Source: Glaciihabitans sp. INWT7 (GTDB taxonomy: Bacteria; Actinomycetota; Actinomycetes; Actinomycetales; Microbacteriaceae). Taken from it: a stretch of DNA of 64,000 nt. Location: assembly GCF_014217685.1 (NCBI RefSeq), contig NZ_CP043653.1:1616419-1680418 (forward strand). The letters are read 5' to 3'. Below the pieces are notes generated by a model. It worked only from the letters and a program-made list of their open reading frames with translations, was not told the origin of the DNA and did no database searches. Position 1 is the stretch's first letter. Each line of letters opens with the position of its first letter. Positions 29,322 to 42,168 of the stretch are shown here, piece after piece. The translations under genes were made by a program, and so were the position numbers.

Positions 29322-29933
29322 CTACTTCTTGGCGGAGAGCTGCTCGATGATCGCCTGGGCGACGTCGTGCATGGTGAGGCGACGATCCATCGACGCCTTC
29401 TGGATCCAGCGGAACGCCTCCGGCTCGGTGAGGCCCATCTTCTCGTTGAGGAGGCCCTTTGCGCGGTCCACGAGCTTGCGGGTCTCGAAGCGTTCGACGA
29501 GGTCGGTGACCTCGGCCTCGAGGGTGATGATCTGCGCGTAGCGCGCCAGCGCGATCTCGATCGCCGGCAGCAGGTCGTTCGGCGTGAACGGCTTGACCAC
29601 GTAGGCGAGTGCGCCGGCCTCTGTCGCCCGCTCCACGAGCTCCTTCTGGCTGAAGGCGGTGAGCAGGACGACGGGTGCTATGTGGTTCTTGGTGAGGCGC
29701 TCTGCGGCGGAGATGCCGTCGAGGAGCGGCATCTTCACGTCCATGATCACGAGATCCGGGCGCAGCTCAGTGGCAAGGGCGACAGCGGTCTCCCCGTCCC
29801 CGGCCTCTCCGACGACTTCGAAACCGTTGTCTCGCAGCGTTTCTACGATGTCGAGGCGGATGAGCGACTCATCCTCGGCCACCACCACACGGCGGGGGGT
29901 CTGAGTAGCGTTTTCCTGGTCTGGCACGATCAC
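29322..29933 (-). CDS. pdtaR: Two-component response regulator with ANTAR output domain (PdtaR-like)
   Basis: 203 aa. Receiver domain with the phospho-accepting aspartate in IMDVKMP and the conserved TAFS and VKPF positions, then a coiled linker and an ANTAR RNA-binding domain (RKLVDRAKGLLNEKMGLTEPEAFRWIQKASMDRR). It closely matches Mycobacterium tuberculosis PdtaR (Rv1626), which acts by antitermination on target mRNAs with the PdtaS kinase; no kinase gene is in this window. GTG 29933 is preferred because TACCGT ends 6 nt upstream; GTG 29927 is an alternative. A longer in-frame form reaching 30050 would run through the tRNA and is rejected. Confidence 0.93.
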   Translation of the reverse strand: MIVPDQENATQTPRRVVVAEDESLIRLDIVETLRDNGFEVVGEAGDGETAVALATELRPDLVIMDVKMPLLDGISAAERLTKNHIAPVVLLTAFSQKELVERATEAGALAYVVKPFTPNDLLPAIEIALARYAQIITLEAEVTDLVERFETRKLVDRAKGLLNEKMGLTEPEAFRWIQKASMDRRLTMHDVAQAIIEQLSAKK

Positions 29934-29949
29934 AACCCTACGGTATTCT
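29921..29949 (+). promoter_or_regulatory. putative tRNA-Leu promoter
   Basis: CTGGCA (29921-29926) and TATTCT (29944-29949) with a 17-nt spacer, the latter 17 nt before the mature tRNA 5' end. The -35 lies within the first codons of pdtaR on the other strand. Confidence 0.5.
29940..29945 (-). promoter_or_regulatory. putative -10 box, leaderless pdtaR
   Basis: TACCGT on the minus strand, 6 nt before GTG 29933. It overlaps by two bases the -10 proposed for tRNA-Leu on the other strand. Confidence 0.4.
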
Positions 29950-29966
29950 TGGGCTCGGTATCGTGC

Positions 29967-30049
29967 GCCGGTGTGGCGGAATGGCAGACGCGGAGCACTC
30001 AAAATGCTTTGCTCGAAAGGGCGTGTGGGTTCGAGTCCCACCACCGGCA
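29967..30049 (+). tRNA. tRNA-Leu (anticodon CAA)
   Basis: Class II tRNA of 83 nt. Acceptor arms GCCGGTG and CACCGGC pair fully, discriminator A. The anticodon loop CTCAAAA gives anticodon CAA, the long variable arm has a GCTC/GGGC stem with a GAAA loop, and the T arm is GTGGG-TTCGAGT-CCCAC. No CCA is encoded; AC-GA follows the acceptor stem, so CCA must be added after transcription. Confidence 0.97.
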
Positions 30050-30079
30050 CGATGGGGCGAGACCGCAGCGGGTCGTCGG

Positions 30080-30880
30080 TCAGGCGGTCGCCGTCACGAC
30101 GAACGCGGTGACGAGCGGATGCGGCGAGGCCGTCATCCAGTCCCTCAGAGCCGACAGCGCGTGATCCTGTCGCTCGGGCATGAGCGCGGAGAGCACCGGC
30201 CCGTACGGTGTGCCGAAGATGCCGTTCACGGCATCGTCGACACTCGGCCAGTCGAGCCGCAAGGAGGTGGTTTCGATCGCGGCGCCCTCGAAGCCAGCGA
30301 GGATCTTCACCAGCTTCGCGCGGGTCATCTTGAACGAGTCGAAATCCCAGGCCCGGGTGAACGGCTCGTCGATACCCTCGTCACGCAGGGCGTCTCCGTA
30401 GCTGTCGAAGGGCTCCAGGCGCATCGCCGCGACCCAGACGACGATGCCGAGGCTGCCGCCCGGACGAAGCACCCGCTTCATCTCCGCGAGAGCGGCCGCC
30501 TGGTCGCGCACGAAGGGGAGGCCGTGCTGGCAGAGCACCACGTCAACGGAGTCGTCTTCCAGCGGTAGGGCTGTCGCCGGTGCCTCGAGCGTCTCGATGG
30601 GCGCCCCGTCCGGGTCCGCACCGCGAGACACCTCGCCGAGCATTCCCGCGCTGATGTCGCTCGCAATCACCCGGCCGGTCGGTCCCACCGCCGTGGCGGC
30701 GGCCCGGGCGACCGCTCCGGTGCCCGAGGCGACATCGAGCACGGTGAGGCCCGATCGGGGCGCGACGGTCTGCACCAGATGACGCGCCCACGGTTCGAAG
30801 ACCGTCGGAAGGAGGTAGTGGCGATAGTTCTCGGCGATCGAGTTCGATTGGAACAGGCCCGATCGGGCATCCTCAGTCAT
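30080..30880 (-). CDS. SAM-dependent class I methyltransferase
   Basis: 266 aa. Motif I VLDVASGTGAVAR (about residues 47-59), the acidic end of beta-2 (VIASDIS), LPLEDDSVDVVLCQHGL and the post-motif RVLRPGGSL identify a UbiE/Methyltransf_11 type enzyme. The substrate cannot be told. Start ATG 30880 follows GAGGAG. It lies between tRNA-Leu and a divergent DUF2510 gene. Confidence 0.85.
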   Translation of the reverse strand: MTEDARSGLFQSNSIAENYRHYLLPTVFEPWARHLVQTVAPRSGLTVLDVASGTGAVARAAATAVGPTGRVIASDISAGMLGEVSRGADPDGAPIETLEAPATALPLEDDSVDVVLCQHGLPFVRDQAAALAEMKRVLRPGGSLGIVVWVAAMRLEPFDSYGDALRDEGIDEPFTRAWDFDSFKMTRAKLVKILAGFEGAAIETTSLRLDWPSVDDAVNGIFGTPYGPVLSALMPERQDHALSALRDWMTASPHPLVTAFVVTATA

Positions 30881-30969
30881 TCTTCGCTCCTCGTGGGTCC
30901 GGGCTGCGCTTCAGGGTGTAGTTAGGCTGGTGCTCGCCCACTGCCCGTGACGACACCGCTGGAGAACTC

Positions 30970-31596
30970 GTGACCGACCTGCCCACACCTGGTTCATCGG
31001 TTCCGAACACGCCCGCGGGCTGGTACCCGGACCACACCGGTGCCGCCCAGTTGCGCTGGTGGGACGGTGCGGCCTGGACAGAACGCGTGAGTCCCAGCGC
31101 GCCGGCATCCGGAGTCACGCCGTATTCGCTGCGGCCGGCACCACTGACGGTGCCCGCCGGCACTCCCGTGTACAACGTGTTCATCTGGGTCATCGCCCTG
31201 CTTCCGTTACTCGGCATCGTGACTCTACTCACGATCAACCTCTCCGCTCTAGTGGCATCCCCCTCCGACCCGCTGGCGATGTACCAGGACCCGGGATACA
31301 TCACGAGCCTGATTCTCGGCTGGCTCGTCTACGGGGGCGCCGTGGTGCTCGCCTACTTCGACCGGAAGCGGCTGTTGCGTGATGGCTACGACCGGCCATT
31401 CCACTGGGCCTGGACCTTCTTCAGCGGTGGCGTCTATGTGATCGGGCGGTCCGTCATCGTCGGCCGGCGCGCGGGTCACGGCCGCGCGCCGCTCTGGGTC
31501 TGGGTCGCCATCACGGCGGTGGTCGTCGTGCTCAATGTGGTGAAATTCAGCATGTTCGTGGCCGACTTCGTCGGCACGACCCCGCTCTCGAGCTGA
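30970..31596 (+). CDS. DUF2510 membrane protein
   Basis: 208 aa. The N-terminal AGWYPDHTGAAQLRWWDGAAWTE is the DUF2510 motif, common at the ends of actinobacterial membrane proteins and of unknown function. Two to four hydrophobic segments follow (about residues 58-80, 110-128, 140-160, 175-195). GTG start at 30970 with GGAGAA just upstream; a TAGGCT hexamer at 30923-30928 may be its promoter. Function unknown. Confidence 0.8.
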   Translation: MTDLPTPGSSVPNTPAGWYPDHTGAAQLRWWDGAAWTERVSPSAPASGVTPYSLRPAPLTVPAGTPVYNVFIWVIALLPLLGIVTLLTINLSALVASPSDPLAMYQDPGYITSLILGWLVYGGAVVLAYFDRKRLLRDGYDRPFHWAWTFFSGGVYVIGRSVIVGRRAGHGRAPLWVWVAITAVVVVLNVVKFSMFVADFVGTTPLSS

Positions 31597-31652
31597 GGTC
31601 TTCCGCACTGTCCAAAGGACGCTAGGGTTGCCACAACTTCTGGAGCACCCTC

Positions 31653-31985
31653 ATGGGTAGTCTGCTGTATGGCAATTCGGGCACCGAGATCGGTTTCGAC
31701 GACCGTGCACTCGTGCACCTGCAGGTGGTGATCACCGCGAAACTCCGGCGCCGGGAGGGATTCCTCTTCACCTGGACCAGCTCGGCGGAGGCCGGAACGG
31801 GTCGGAGTTCCATCTGGTTCGACCAAAGCAGCGCCATCGTCTATCGCTATGCCGGGAGTCGGGCCCCCACCCTCAACCGCGCCTGGATCGAGGCCCTCAT
31901 GCTCTCGGCCAACAGTGCCGGAGGTCTGCAGTTCTCGAGCGAGCCGATCGCCGAGGGGCCGTCGCCCGATTCGACGGCGAAATAG
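31653..31985 (+). CDS. DUF7882-type small conserved protein
   Basis: 110 aa, soluble. Begins MGSLLYGNSGTEIGFDDRALVHLQVVITAKLRR, a pattern I recognise from a small-protein family widespread in Microbacteriaceae and now called DUF7882. Homologues are sometimes labelled ATP-dependent DNA ligase, but no ligase motif (KxDG) is present. Function unknown. Start ATG follows GGAG. Confidence 0.7.
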   Translation: MGSLLYGNSGTEIGFDDRALVHLQVVITAKLRRREGFLFTWTSSAEAGTGRSSIWFDQSSAIVYRYAGSRAPTLNRAWIEALMLSANSAGGLQFSSEPIAEGPSPDSTAK

Positions 31986-31987
31986 CT

Positions 31988-32002
31988 CCCGCTTCGGGCG
32001 GG
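31988..32002. terminator. short hairpin between convergent genes
   Basis: CCCGC / GCGGG stem with a TTCGG loop just after the DUF7882 stop and 54 nt beyond the FHA gene stop. It could end both transcripts; small, so tentative. Confidence 0.35.
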
Positions 32003-32055
32003 CCGCCCCGTCGGCGCAGCCAACCAGAGCATCAGGCCACCTGCAGCGTCGATCG

Positions 32056-32952
32056 TTACCGCGGGATGGACCGCCCGGGCCGCGGGTCAACCTGCGGCTT
32101 CTGCCGGGCGAGTTCCCCGCCGACTCGTCCGCCGTGGGGCCGCCCGTGGTCAGCGAATTCCTCCCGGAAGTACGCCATCTTCCACTTTCCGAGTTCGATC
32201 CGCGTGCCGGTGCGCAGAACCTGCCCGCCGTCCTTCCGCCCGCTCGCCTCGGCGAGACGTGAACTGCCGCTCAGTTCGCCGATGGGGTAGAGCACATATT
32301 CGTCGTCTTTCGTGTGACGAATCTCCGCGTGCACCGGACTCAGACCCTCGAGTTGCAGGTCGGCTTCGGCTCCGGAGCCGATGGTGGTCCCGTTGGGGAG
32401 CAGGTCGAACTCCCGAGGCATCTGGCCGTTCCAGTTCTCCGAGCCGATGACGAAGATCAGCCGGGGACGCCCCGAACCCGGCAGGTAGTGCGTCGTGGTG
32501 ACCCTGCGGCGGATGCGGCGGCTCACGGTGGGCACGAGAGGGAACAGAGTCGCCGGGGGAAGGGACACTGCGGGGGTCGCAGTGGAGCGCCGGCGAAGCA
32601 GTGGAGCAACAGCCGCAGCGCTCCCGAGCCTGATGTGCGGGGAGCCGGTGACGACACGCTGCATCACCGGGGCGTTCACGTCGCCGATCCGCGCGATGAC
32701 GCCGTCGGGTCCGGTCAGCGTGACGGACAGGCCGTACCCCGCGATCTCCTGGGCGAGGGAGCGGATGTCGGCGAGCTTGACGCTGCGCCCCTGCATGAGC
32801 ATCTCGGGGTGGTTCGCGAAGATCTCGATGTCGCTGCCCGCCGCCGTGACGGTGCCTTCGAGGGTGTGAGGCCCATCCGCGCCGATGTCATCGCCGTCGG
32901 GCTCGTCCAGCGAGAAGCTGAGATCAATCTCCAGCCGGGGAACGGCCACCAT
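32056..32952 (-). CDS. FHA domain protein
   Basis: 298 aa, cytoplasmic. A C-terminal FHA domain (about residues 190-265) carries the phosphothreonine-binding GSGAEADLQLEGLSPVHAEIRH and later LRTGTRIELGKW. The N-terminal 150 residues are of unknown fold and include LEIDLSFSLDE and GLSVTLTGPDGVIARIG. The last 30 residues are Gly/Arg/Pro-rich. Likely reads out Ser/Thr-kinase phosphorylation, but no kinase gene is nearby. It starts 2 nt after the stop of the 90-aa gene upstream, so the two are probably coupled. Confidence 0.8.
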   Translation of the reverse strand: MVAVPRLEIDLSFSLDEPDGDDIGADGPHTLEGTVTAAGSDIEIFANHPEMLMQGRSVKLADIRSLAQEIAGYGLSVTLTGPDGVIARIGDVNAPVMQRVVTGSPHIRLGSAAAVAPLLRRRSTATPAVSLPPATLFPLVPTVSRRIRRRVTTTHYLPGSGRPRLIFVIGSENWNGQMPREFDLLPNGTTIGSGAEADLQLEGLSPVHAEIRHTKDDEYVLYPIGELSGSSRLAEASGRKDGGQVLRTGTRIELGKWKMAYFREEFADHGRPHGGRVGGELARQKPQVDPRPGRSIPR

Positions 32953-32954
32953 GA

Positions 32955-33227
32955 TCAGTTGCGGTGCTGGTCTGCGCCGGCAGCCTGGTCGTCACTCGTG
33001 GTGACGCGGAGTGTGCCGTTGAGCTTCCAGGTGGCGCGCGGGGCGTCAGGGCCGATGTCGCGGGGCACCTCGACGGTCATGTCGATGAAGCTGTAATTGA
33101 CCGCGGCGCCGCGCCCGGTGAGGTACGACCACATCTCCCGCCCGAGATCCGTCCAGTCGCTGATGCTGCGACCCTCCGGCCCCGCCGAGTCGTCGAATGG
33201 GCCCGAAACCTGCTGTGAGTCAGTCAC
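32955..33227 (-). CDS. Small hypothetical protein coupled to the FHA gene
   Basis: 90 aa, not recognised. Acidic and soluble, with a central WSYLTGRGAAVNYSFIDMTVEVPRD and a likely beta-rich end (ATWKLNGTLRVTT). No known motif. Its stop lies 2 nt before the FHA protein start and the coding character (high GC at third positions) matches its neighbours, so it is probably real and a functional partner. Confidence 0.65.
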   Translation of the reverse strand: MTDSQQVSGPFDDSAGPEGRSISDWTDLGREMWSYLTGRGAAVNYSFIDMTVEVPRDIGPDAPRATWKLNGTLRVTTSDDQAAGADQHRN

Positions 33228-33253
33228 GATGAAATCCTTCCCGAGTGGTTGAT

Positions 33254-33275
33254 CTCACCGTACCGAGACGGTGAG
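33254..33275 (-). terminator. second hairpin after pyk
   Basis: Perfect 8-bp arms CTCACCGT / ACGGTGAG with a 6-nt loop. It overlaps by three bases the 11-bp hairpin next to it, so the two stems compete at their junction. Confidence 0.45.
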
Positions 33276-33310
33276 GCTGGCCGCCGATTTCACAGCCGAC
33301 GGCCAGCCTC
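33273..33310 (-). terminator. strong hairpin after pyk
   Basis: Perfect 11-bp arms GAGGCTGGCCG / CGGCCAGCCTC with a 16-nt loop, 27 nt past the pyk stop. Likely the pyk terminator. On the plus strand it is followed by TTTCCCCC, but no plus-strand gene reads into it. Confidence 0.7.
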
Positions 33311-33336
33311 TTTCCCCCTCCACAGGGAGTCCGCGA

Positions 33337-34782
33337 TCAGTCTGCGGCGTAGGCCGGTGCTACCGCGTTGTGAGCATCGCCGACACGGTGAACTCGCATG
33401 TCGTTGGTGCCACCGGAGATTCCGGGAGGGGATCCGGCGATGACCACGACCTTCTCGCCGACGACGGCCCGGTTGTGACCGATCAGGATGTCGTCGACCT
33501 GGCCGAACAACTCATCGGTGTGGGTCTTGCGCTCCACGCGATAGGTCTCCGTGCCCCACACCCAGGCGAGACGATTGCGGATGCGCTCCTCCGGCGTGAA
33601 GGCGATGATCGGGATGCGGTTGCGCAGCCGGGACATCCGTCGCACGGAATCGCCGGATTCGGTGAACACGCAGAGGAACTTGGCCTCGACGAACTCCGCG
33701 ACCTCCGCGGCAGCCAGGGTGATCGCGCCGCCCTGGGTGCGCGGCTTGGTGCCCAGCTGCGCGATGCGCTCGAGCCCGTGCTCCTCGGTGGAGGTGATGA
33801 TGCGTGCCATGGTCTGCACGGTGATCACGGGGTATTCCCCCACGCTGGTCTCGCCGCTCAGCATCACGGCGTCTGCACCGTCGAGCACGGCGTTCGCGAC
33901 ATCCGAGGTCTCGGCGCGGGTCGGGATCGGGCTCGAGATCATGGATTCGAGCATCTGGGTGGCGACGATGACCGGCTTGGCCATGCGACGGGACAGCTCG
34001 ACCGCGCGCTTCTGAACGATCGGCACCGCCTCGAGCGGCAGCTCCACTCCGAGGTCTCCTCGGGCGACCATGATGCCGTCGAAAGCATCGATGATGGCTT
34101 CGAGGTTGTCGACGGCCTGCGGCTTCTCGACCTTGGCGATGACCGGCACCTTTACGCCCTCTTCGGCCATGATCTCGTGCACCCGCACGATGTCGTCGGC
34201 GTTGCGCACGAAGGAGAGAGCGATGAGATCCGCGCCGAGCTTCAGGCCCCAGCGGAGGTCCGCCTCATCCTTCTCGGACAGCGCGGGCACGTTCACGGCG
34301 ACACCGGGCAGGTTGATGCCCTTGTTGTTCGACACCGCGCCGCCGACGACGACCTCGGTGGTGACGACGGTGCCGTCGGTCGAGATGACCTTGAGCTTGA
34401 CCTTGCCGTCATCGATGAGGAGGGGATCGCCCGGCTTCACGTCGTTGGGTAGGCCCTTGAAGGTGGTGCCCGAGAGCTCCTTCGTGCCGAGCACGTCTTC
34501 GATGGTGATCTTGAAGATGTCGCCGACCGCGAGGTCGTGGGGCCCGTTCGCGAACTTGCCGAGTCGGATCTTCGGCCCCTGCAGGTCGACGAGCACGGCG
34601 ACGGCCCGGCCGGAGTCCGCGCTCGCCTTGCGGATGTTCGCGTAGACCTCCTCATGCACGTCGTAGCTGCCGTGGCTGAGGTTCATCCGTGCGACATCGA
34701 CTCCGGCATCCACGATGGCGCGGATGTTTTCATAGCTTGCCGTTGCCGGACCGAGGGTTGCGACGATTTTTGCGCGTCTCAT
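33337..34782 (-). CDS. pyk: Pyruvate kinase
   Basis: 481 aa. Last step of glycolysis: phosphoenolpyruvate plus ADP to pyruvate and ATP. Starts MRRAKIVATLGPA, has MNLSHGS, the active-site VIAKVEKPQAV, MVARGDLGVELP and MLSGETSVGEYP, and a C-terminal allosteric domain. Length is normal. The ATG follows AGAAAGAAAC. It is 54 nt after gltD on the same strand, and a strong hairpin lies after its stop. Confidence 0.98.
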   Translation of the reverse strand: MRRAKIVATLGPATASYENIRAIVDAGVDVARMNLSHGSYDVHEEVYANIRKASADSGRAVAVLVDLQGPKIRLGKFANGPHDLAVGDIFKITIEDVLGTKELSGTTFKGLPNDVKPGDPLLIDDGKVKLKVISTDGTVVTTEVVVGGAVSNNKGINLPGVAVNVPALSEKDEADLRWGLKLGADLIALSFVRNADDIVRVHEIMAEEGVKVPVIAKVEKPQAVDNLEAIIDAFDGIMVARGDLGVELPLEAVPIVQKRAVELSRRMAKPVIVATQMLESMISSPIPTRAETSDVANAVLDGADAVMLSGETSVGEYPVITVQTMARIITSTEEHGLERIAQLGTKPRTQGGAITLAAAEVAEFVEAKFLCVFTESGDSVRRMSRLRNRIPIIAFTPEERIRNRLAWVWGTETYRVERKTHTDELFGQVDDILIGHNRAVVGEKVVVIAGSPPGISGGTNDMRVHRVGDAHNAVAPAYAAD

Positions 34783-34836
34783 GTGTTTCTTTCTGTTGTG
34801 GGAAGAACTCGTGAAGAGTGAGAGGAAGAGAGGGCC

Positions 34837-36283
34837 TTAGATCGCGATGGCGCGATCGGTCGGGGCGACCGGGGACGGGAGTTCGGTGTCGCCCTCGAGG
34901 AAGCGGTCCACGGCGGCTGCGGCGGCGCGGCCTTCCGCGATGGCCCAGACGATGAGGGACTGGCCACGACCGGCGTCGCCGGCGACGAACACGCCGGATT
35001 CGCTCGTCTGGTAGTCGGCATCGCGTTCAACGTTTCCACGCTCGAGCGGAAGGCGCAACTGGGACTCCAGGGCGTCGCTCTCCGTTCCCGTGAATCCGAG
35101 GGTGAGAAGCACGAGATCCGCCGGGATCTCCCGCTCGGTGCCGGCCTTCGGAACGCGACGCCCGTCGAGATATTCGGTCTCCGCGACGCGGATGGCTCGA
35201 ACCTCACCGGCGTCGTTGGAGAGGAATTCCACGGTGGACGCGAGGTAGACCCGTTCTCCACCCTCTTCGTGTGCACTCGACACCTCGAAGAGCGTCGGGG
35301 ACATGGGCCAGGGCTGGTGCTCCGGACGTTCGTGGGGCGGCTGGAGTCCGATGGCGAGGTTCGTGACGGAGAGTGCCTGCTGGCGGTGCGCCGTGCCGAT
35401 GCAGTCCGCCCCGGTGTCGCCGCCACCGAGCACGACGACATGCTTTCCGTCGGCGGTGAGCTGATCGACGATCACGTCGCCGGCGCCCACTCGGTTCTGC
35501 TGAACGAGGTAGTCCATGGCGAAGTGCACGCCGGAGAGGTCTCGCCCGGGGATGGGGAGGTCGCGCGGCTTCAGCGCACCGGTGGCGACCACCACCGCGT
35601 CGTACCGCGCTCGCAGCTCATCCCAGGGGATGTCGACGCCGATGTTGACACCCGCCCGAAAACGGGTGCCCTCGGCCTGCATCTGCTTGAGACGGAGCTC
35701 GATATGGCGCTTCTCCATTTTGAAGTCCGGGATGCCGTAACGCAGGAGACCGCCGATGCGGTCGTCCCGCTCGAAGACAGCGACCGTGTGACCGGCACGC
35801 GTGAGCTGCTGGGCCGCGGCGAGGCCGGCGGGGCCGGATCCGACCACCGCGACGGTCTTTCCGGTGAGGCGCTCGGGGGGATGCGGCTCCACCCAGTCGT
35901 TGGCGAAGGCCTGATCGATGATCGCGACCTCGACGTTCTTGATGGTCACTGCGGGCTGGTTGATCGCGAGCACGCACGAGGACTCGCAGGGGGCGGGACA
36001 CAGCCGACCGGTGAACTCGGGGAAGTTGTTCGTGGCATGGAGTCGCTCGATGGCCTGTCGGCCCTCTCCGCGCCAGGTGAGGTCGTTCCACTCCGGGATG
36101 AGGTTGCCGAGCGGGCAGCCATGGTGGCAGAACGGGATGCCGCAGTCCATGCAGCGACCAGCCTGCTTGCGCACGGTTGCCGCATCGCCCTGCTCGTAGA
36201 CCTCTTTCCAGTCCATCAGTCGCAGCGCGACCGGACGCCGCGCGGGCAGCTCCCGCTCGCGCGTCTTCAGGAATCCCTTGGGA

Positions 36284-36291
<8 letters not shown>
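34837..36291 (-). CDS. gltD: Glutamate synthase (NADPH) small subunit
   Basis: 484 aa. Supplies electrons from NADPH to the large subunit for making glutamate from glutamine and 2-oxoglutarate. N-terminal cysteine cluster [24 protein letters not shown] binds a 4Fe-4S centre, followed by FAD-binding [13 protein letters not shown] and NADPH-binding [13 protein letters not shown]. The start overlaps the gltB stop by 8 nt, so translation is coupled. Confidence 0.97.
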
Positions 36292-40867
<4,576 letters not shown>

Positions 40868-40980
40868 GGTGAAACCGTCCTCACGAAGTTACGTCGGCAG
40901 GTGGGACGGCGGCGGCCCGAAGAGTTGAAGCCCGAGATGATTGCGATACTCAGACGCTGGGGTGCGGCGCCCGACCTTCG

Positions 40981-40999
40981 ATGCCGTAATTCACGGCAT
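40981..40999. promoter_or_regulatory. palindrome upstream of gltB
   Basis: Perfect 7-bp inverted repeat ATGCCGT / ACGGCAT with a 5-nt AT-rich centre, between lgt and gltB. Read on the plus strand it is followed by five T. Candidate nitrogen-regulator operator of gltBD, or a hairpin ending a transcript; it does not match the AmtR or GlnR consensus I know. Confidence 0.4.
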
Positions 41000-41022
41000 T
41001 TTTCCGGTGAGACTTCAGGGTA

Positions 41023-42084
41023 TTACGACTTCAGGCGGGTGCCGCTTGTGACGGACTTCCCGCTTGTTGCGGCGCCGCCCTGAGGAGCGGATACCGTTGC
41101 CGATTCGGAGTGCGAGTAGTTGTCGAGATCGGCATCGTTGTCGGTCTCATCGTATTCCGAGTAGGTGTCCGCAGAGTCTACCGCAGCCGTCGGGGACCAC
41201 TGCCGACCGGGCACATAGGCGCTGGGCTCGAGGCCGGGGTGGCGACGCGATTGCACGACGAAGATGATCACACCGACAAGGATCGCCCCCCAGGCCGCCC
41301 AGATGTTCGTGCGCACCCCCAGGAAGATCAGGCTGGGGTCGATGCGGATCGACTCGAAATAACTGCGGCCGAGGCCGTACCAGATCAGGTAGACAGAGAG
41401 CGTCTTGCCCCACTGGAGGGTGAACTTCTTCGACAGATACAGGATCACCAGCACGCCGGCGACGTTCCAGATCACTTCGAAGAGGAACGTCGGCTGGAAC
41501 AGCGTTCCCGCCGGGAGCCCCGCGGGGAATGCCGGGTTGGACTTCTCGATCTCGAGGCCCCACCACGCGTTCGTCGGCACACCGTACAGCTCGTGGTTGA
41601 AGTAGTTGCCGAAGCGGCCGAAGGCCTGAGCGAGCAGGAGGCCGGGCGCGAGGGCATCCGCGAAGGTCCAGAACCGCACGCCGGTCATGCGGCAACCGAT
41701 GTAGACACCGATCGCTCCGCCGATGAGCGATCCGAAGATCGCGATTCCGCCCTCCCAGATGTAGAGGATGTGCAACATCTTCTCGGCAGAGCCGAAATAG
41801 TCGTCGGGATGGGTGACGACATGGAAGATGCGCGCGCCGATGATGCCGAGCGGCACCGCCCACAGAGCGATGTCGAGCACCACACCGGACTCCGCGCCGC
41901 GCGCCTTGAGCCGCTGGTTGGTGAGGATGGTGGCGGCGATGATGCCGACGAGGATGCAGATGGCGTAAGTACGGATACTGAGATTCGGGGAGACGAAGGT
42001 CAGGCCGAGGCTGTTGAGCCATTCGCCGAGGTGGATCGCCTGCCAGGCTTCGCTCGGGCTGGGGATGCTCAGGGGAATAACCAC
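41023..42084 (-). CDS. lgt: Prolipoprotein diacylglyceryl transferase
   Basis: 353 aa membrane enzyme that attaches diacylglycerol to the lipobox cysteine of lipoproteins. The family signature GRFGNYFNHELYG is present, with about seven hydrophobic segments. The C-terminal 70 residues form an acidic, Ser/Asp-rich cytoplasmic tail, longer than in E. coli but common in actinobacteria. GTG start at 42084 with AAAGG upstream. Placed after trpA, a common actinobacterial arrangement. Confidence 0.96.
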   Translation of the reverse strand: MVIPLSIPSPSEAWQAIHLGEWLNSLGLTFVSPNLSIRTYAICILVGIIAATILTNQRLKARGAESGVVLDIALWAVPLGIIGARIFHVVTHPDDYFGSAEKMLHILYIWEGGIAIFGSLIGGAIGVYIGCRMTGVRFWTFADALAPGLLLAQAFGRFGNYFNHELYGVPTNAWWGLEIEKSNPAFPAGLPAGTLFQPTFLFEVIWNVAGVLVILYLSKKFTLQWGKTLSVYLIWYGLGRSYFESIRIDPSLIFLGVRTNIWAAWGAILVGVIIFVVQSRRHPGLEPSAYVPGRQWSPTAAVDSADTYSEYDETDNDADLDNYSHSESATVSAPQGGAATSGKSVTSGTRLKS

Positions 42085-42168
42085 TTTTCGAGGGTGCCTT
42101 TCGTACTGACGCTGGAGTGCTGCGTGAGTGTGATGCTGGAGTCTCCGGCCTCGACCGCGGGGGAAGAC

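Noticed and set aside
29934-30050. N-terminal extension of pdtaR to 30050
   Set aside because: The extra residues are read across the complement of tRNA-Leu and do not resemble a receiver domain; mycobacterial PdtaR starts near 29933.
31653-31985. Naming the 110-aa protein a DNA ligase
   Set aside because: No adenylation motif and far too short; the label comes from mis-propagated annotation.
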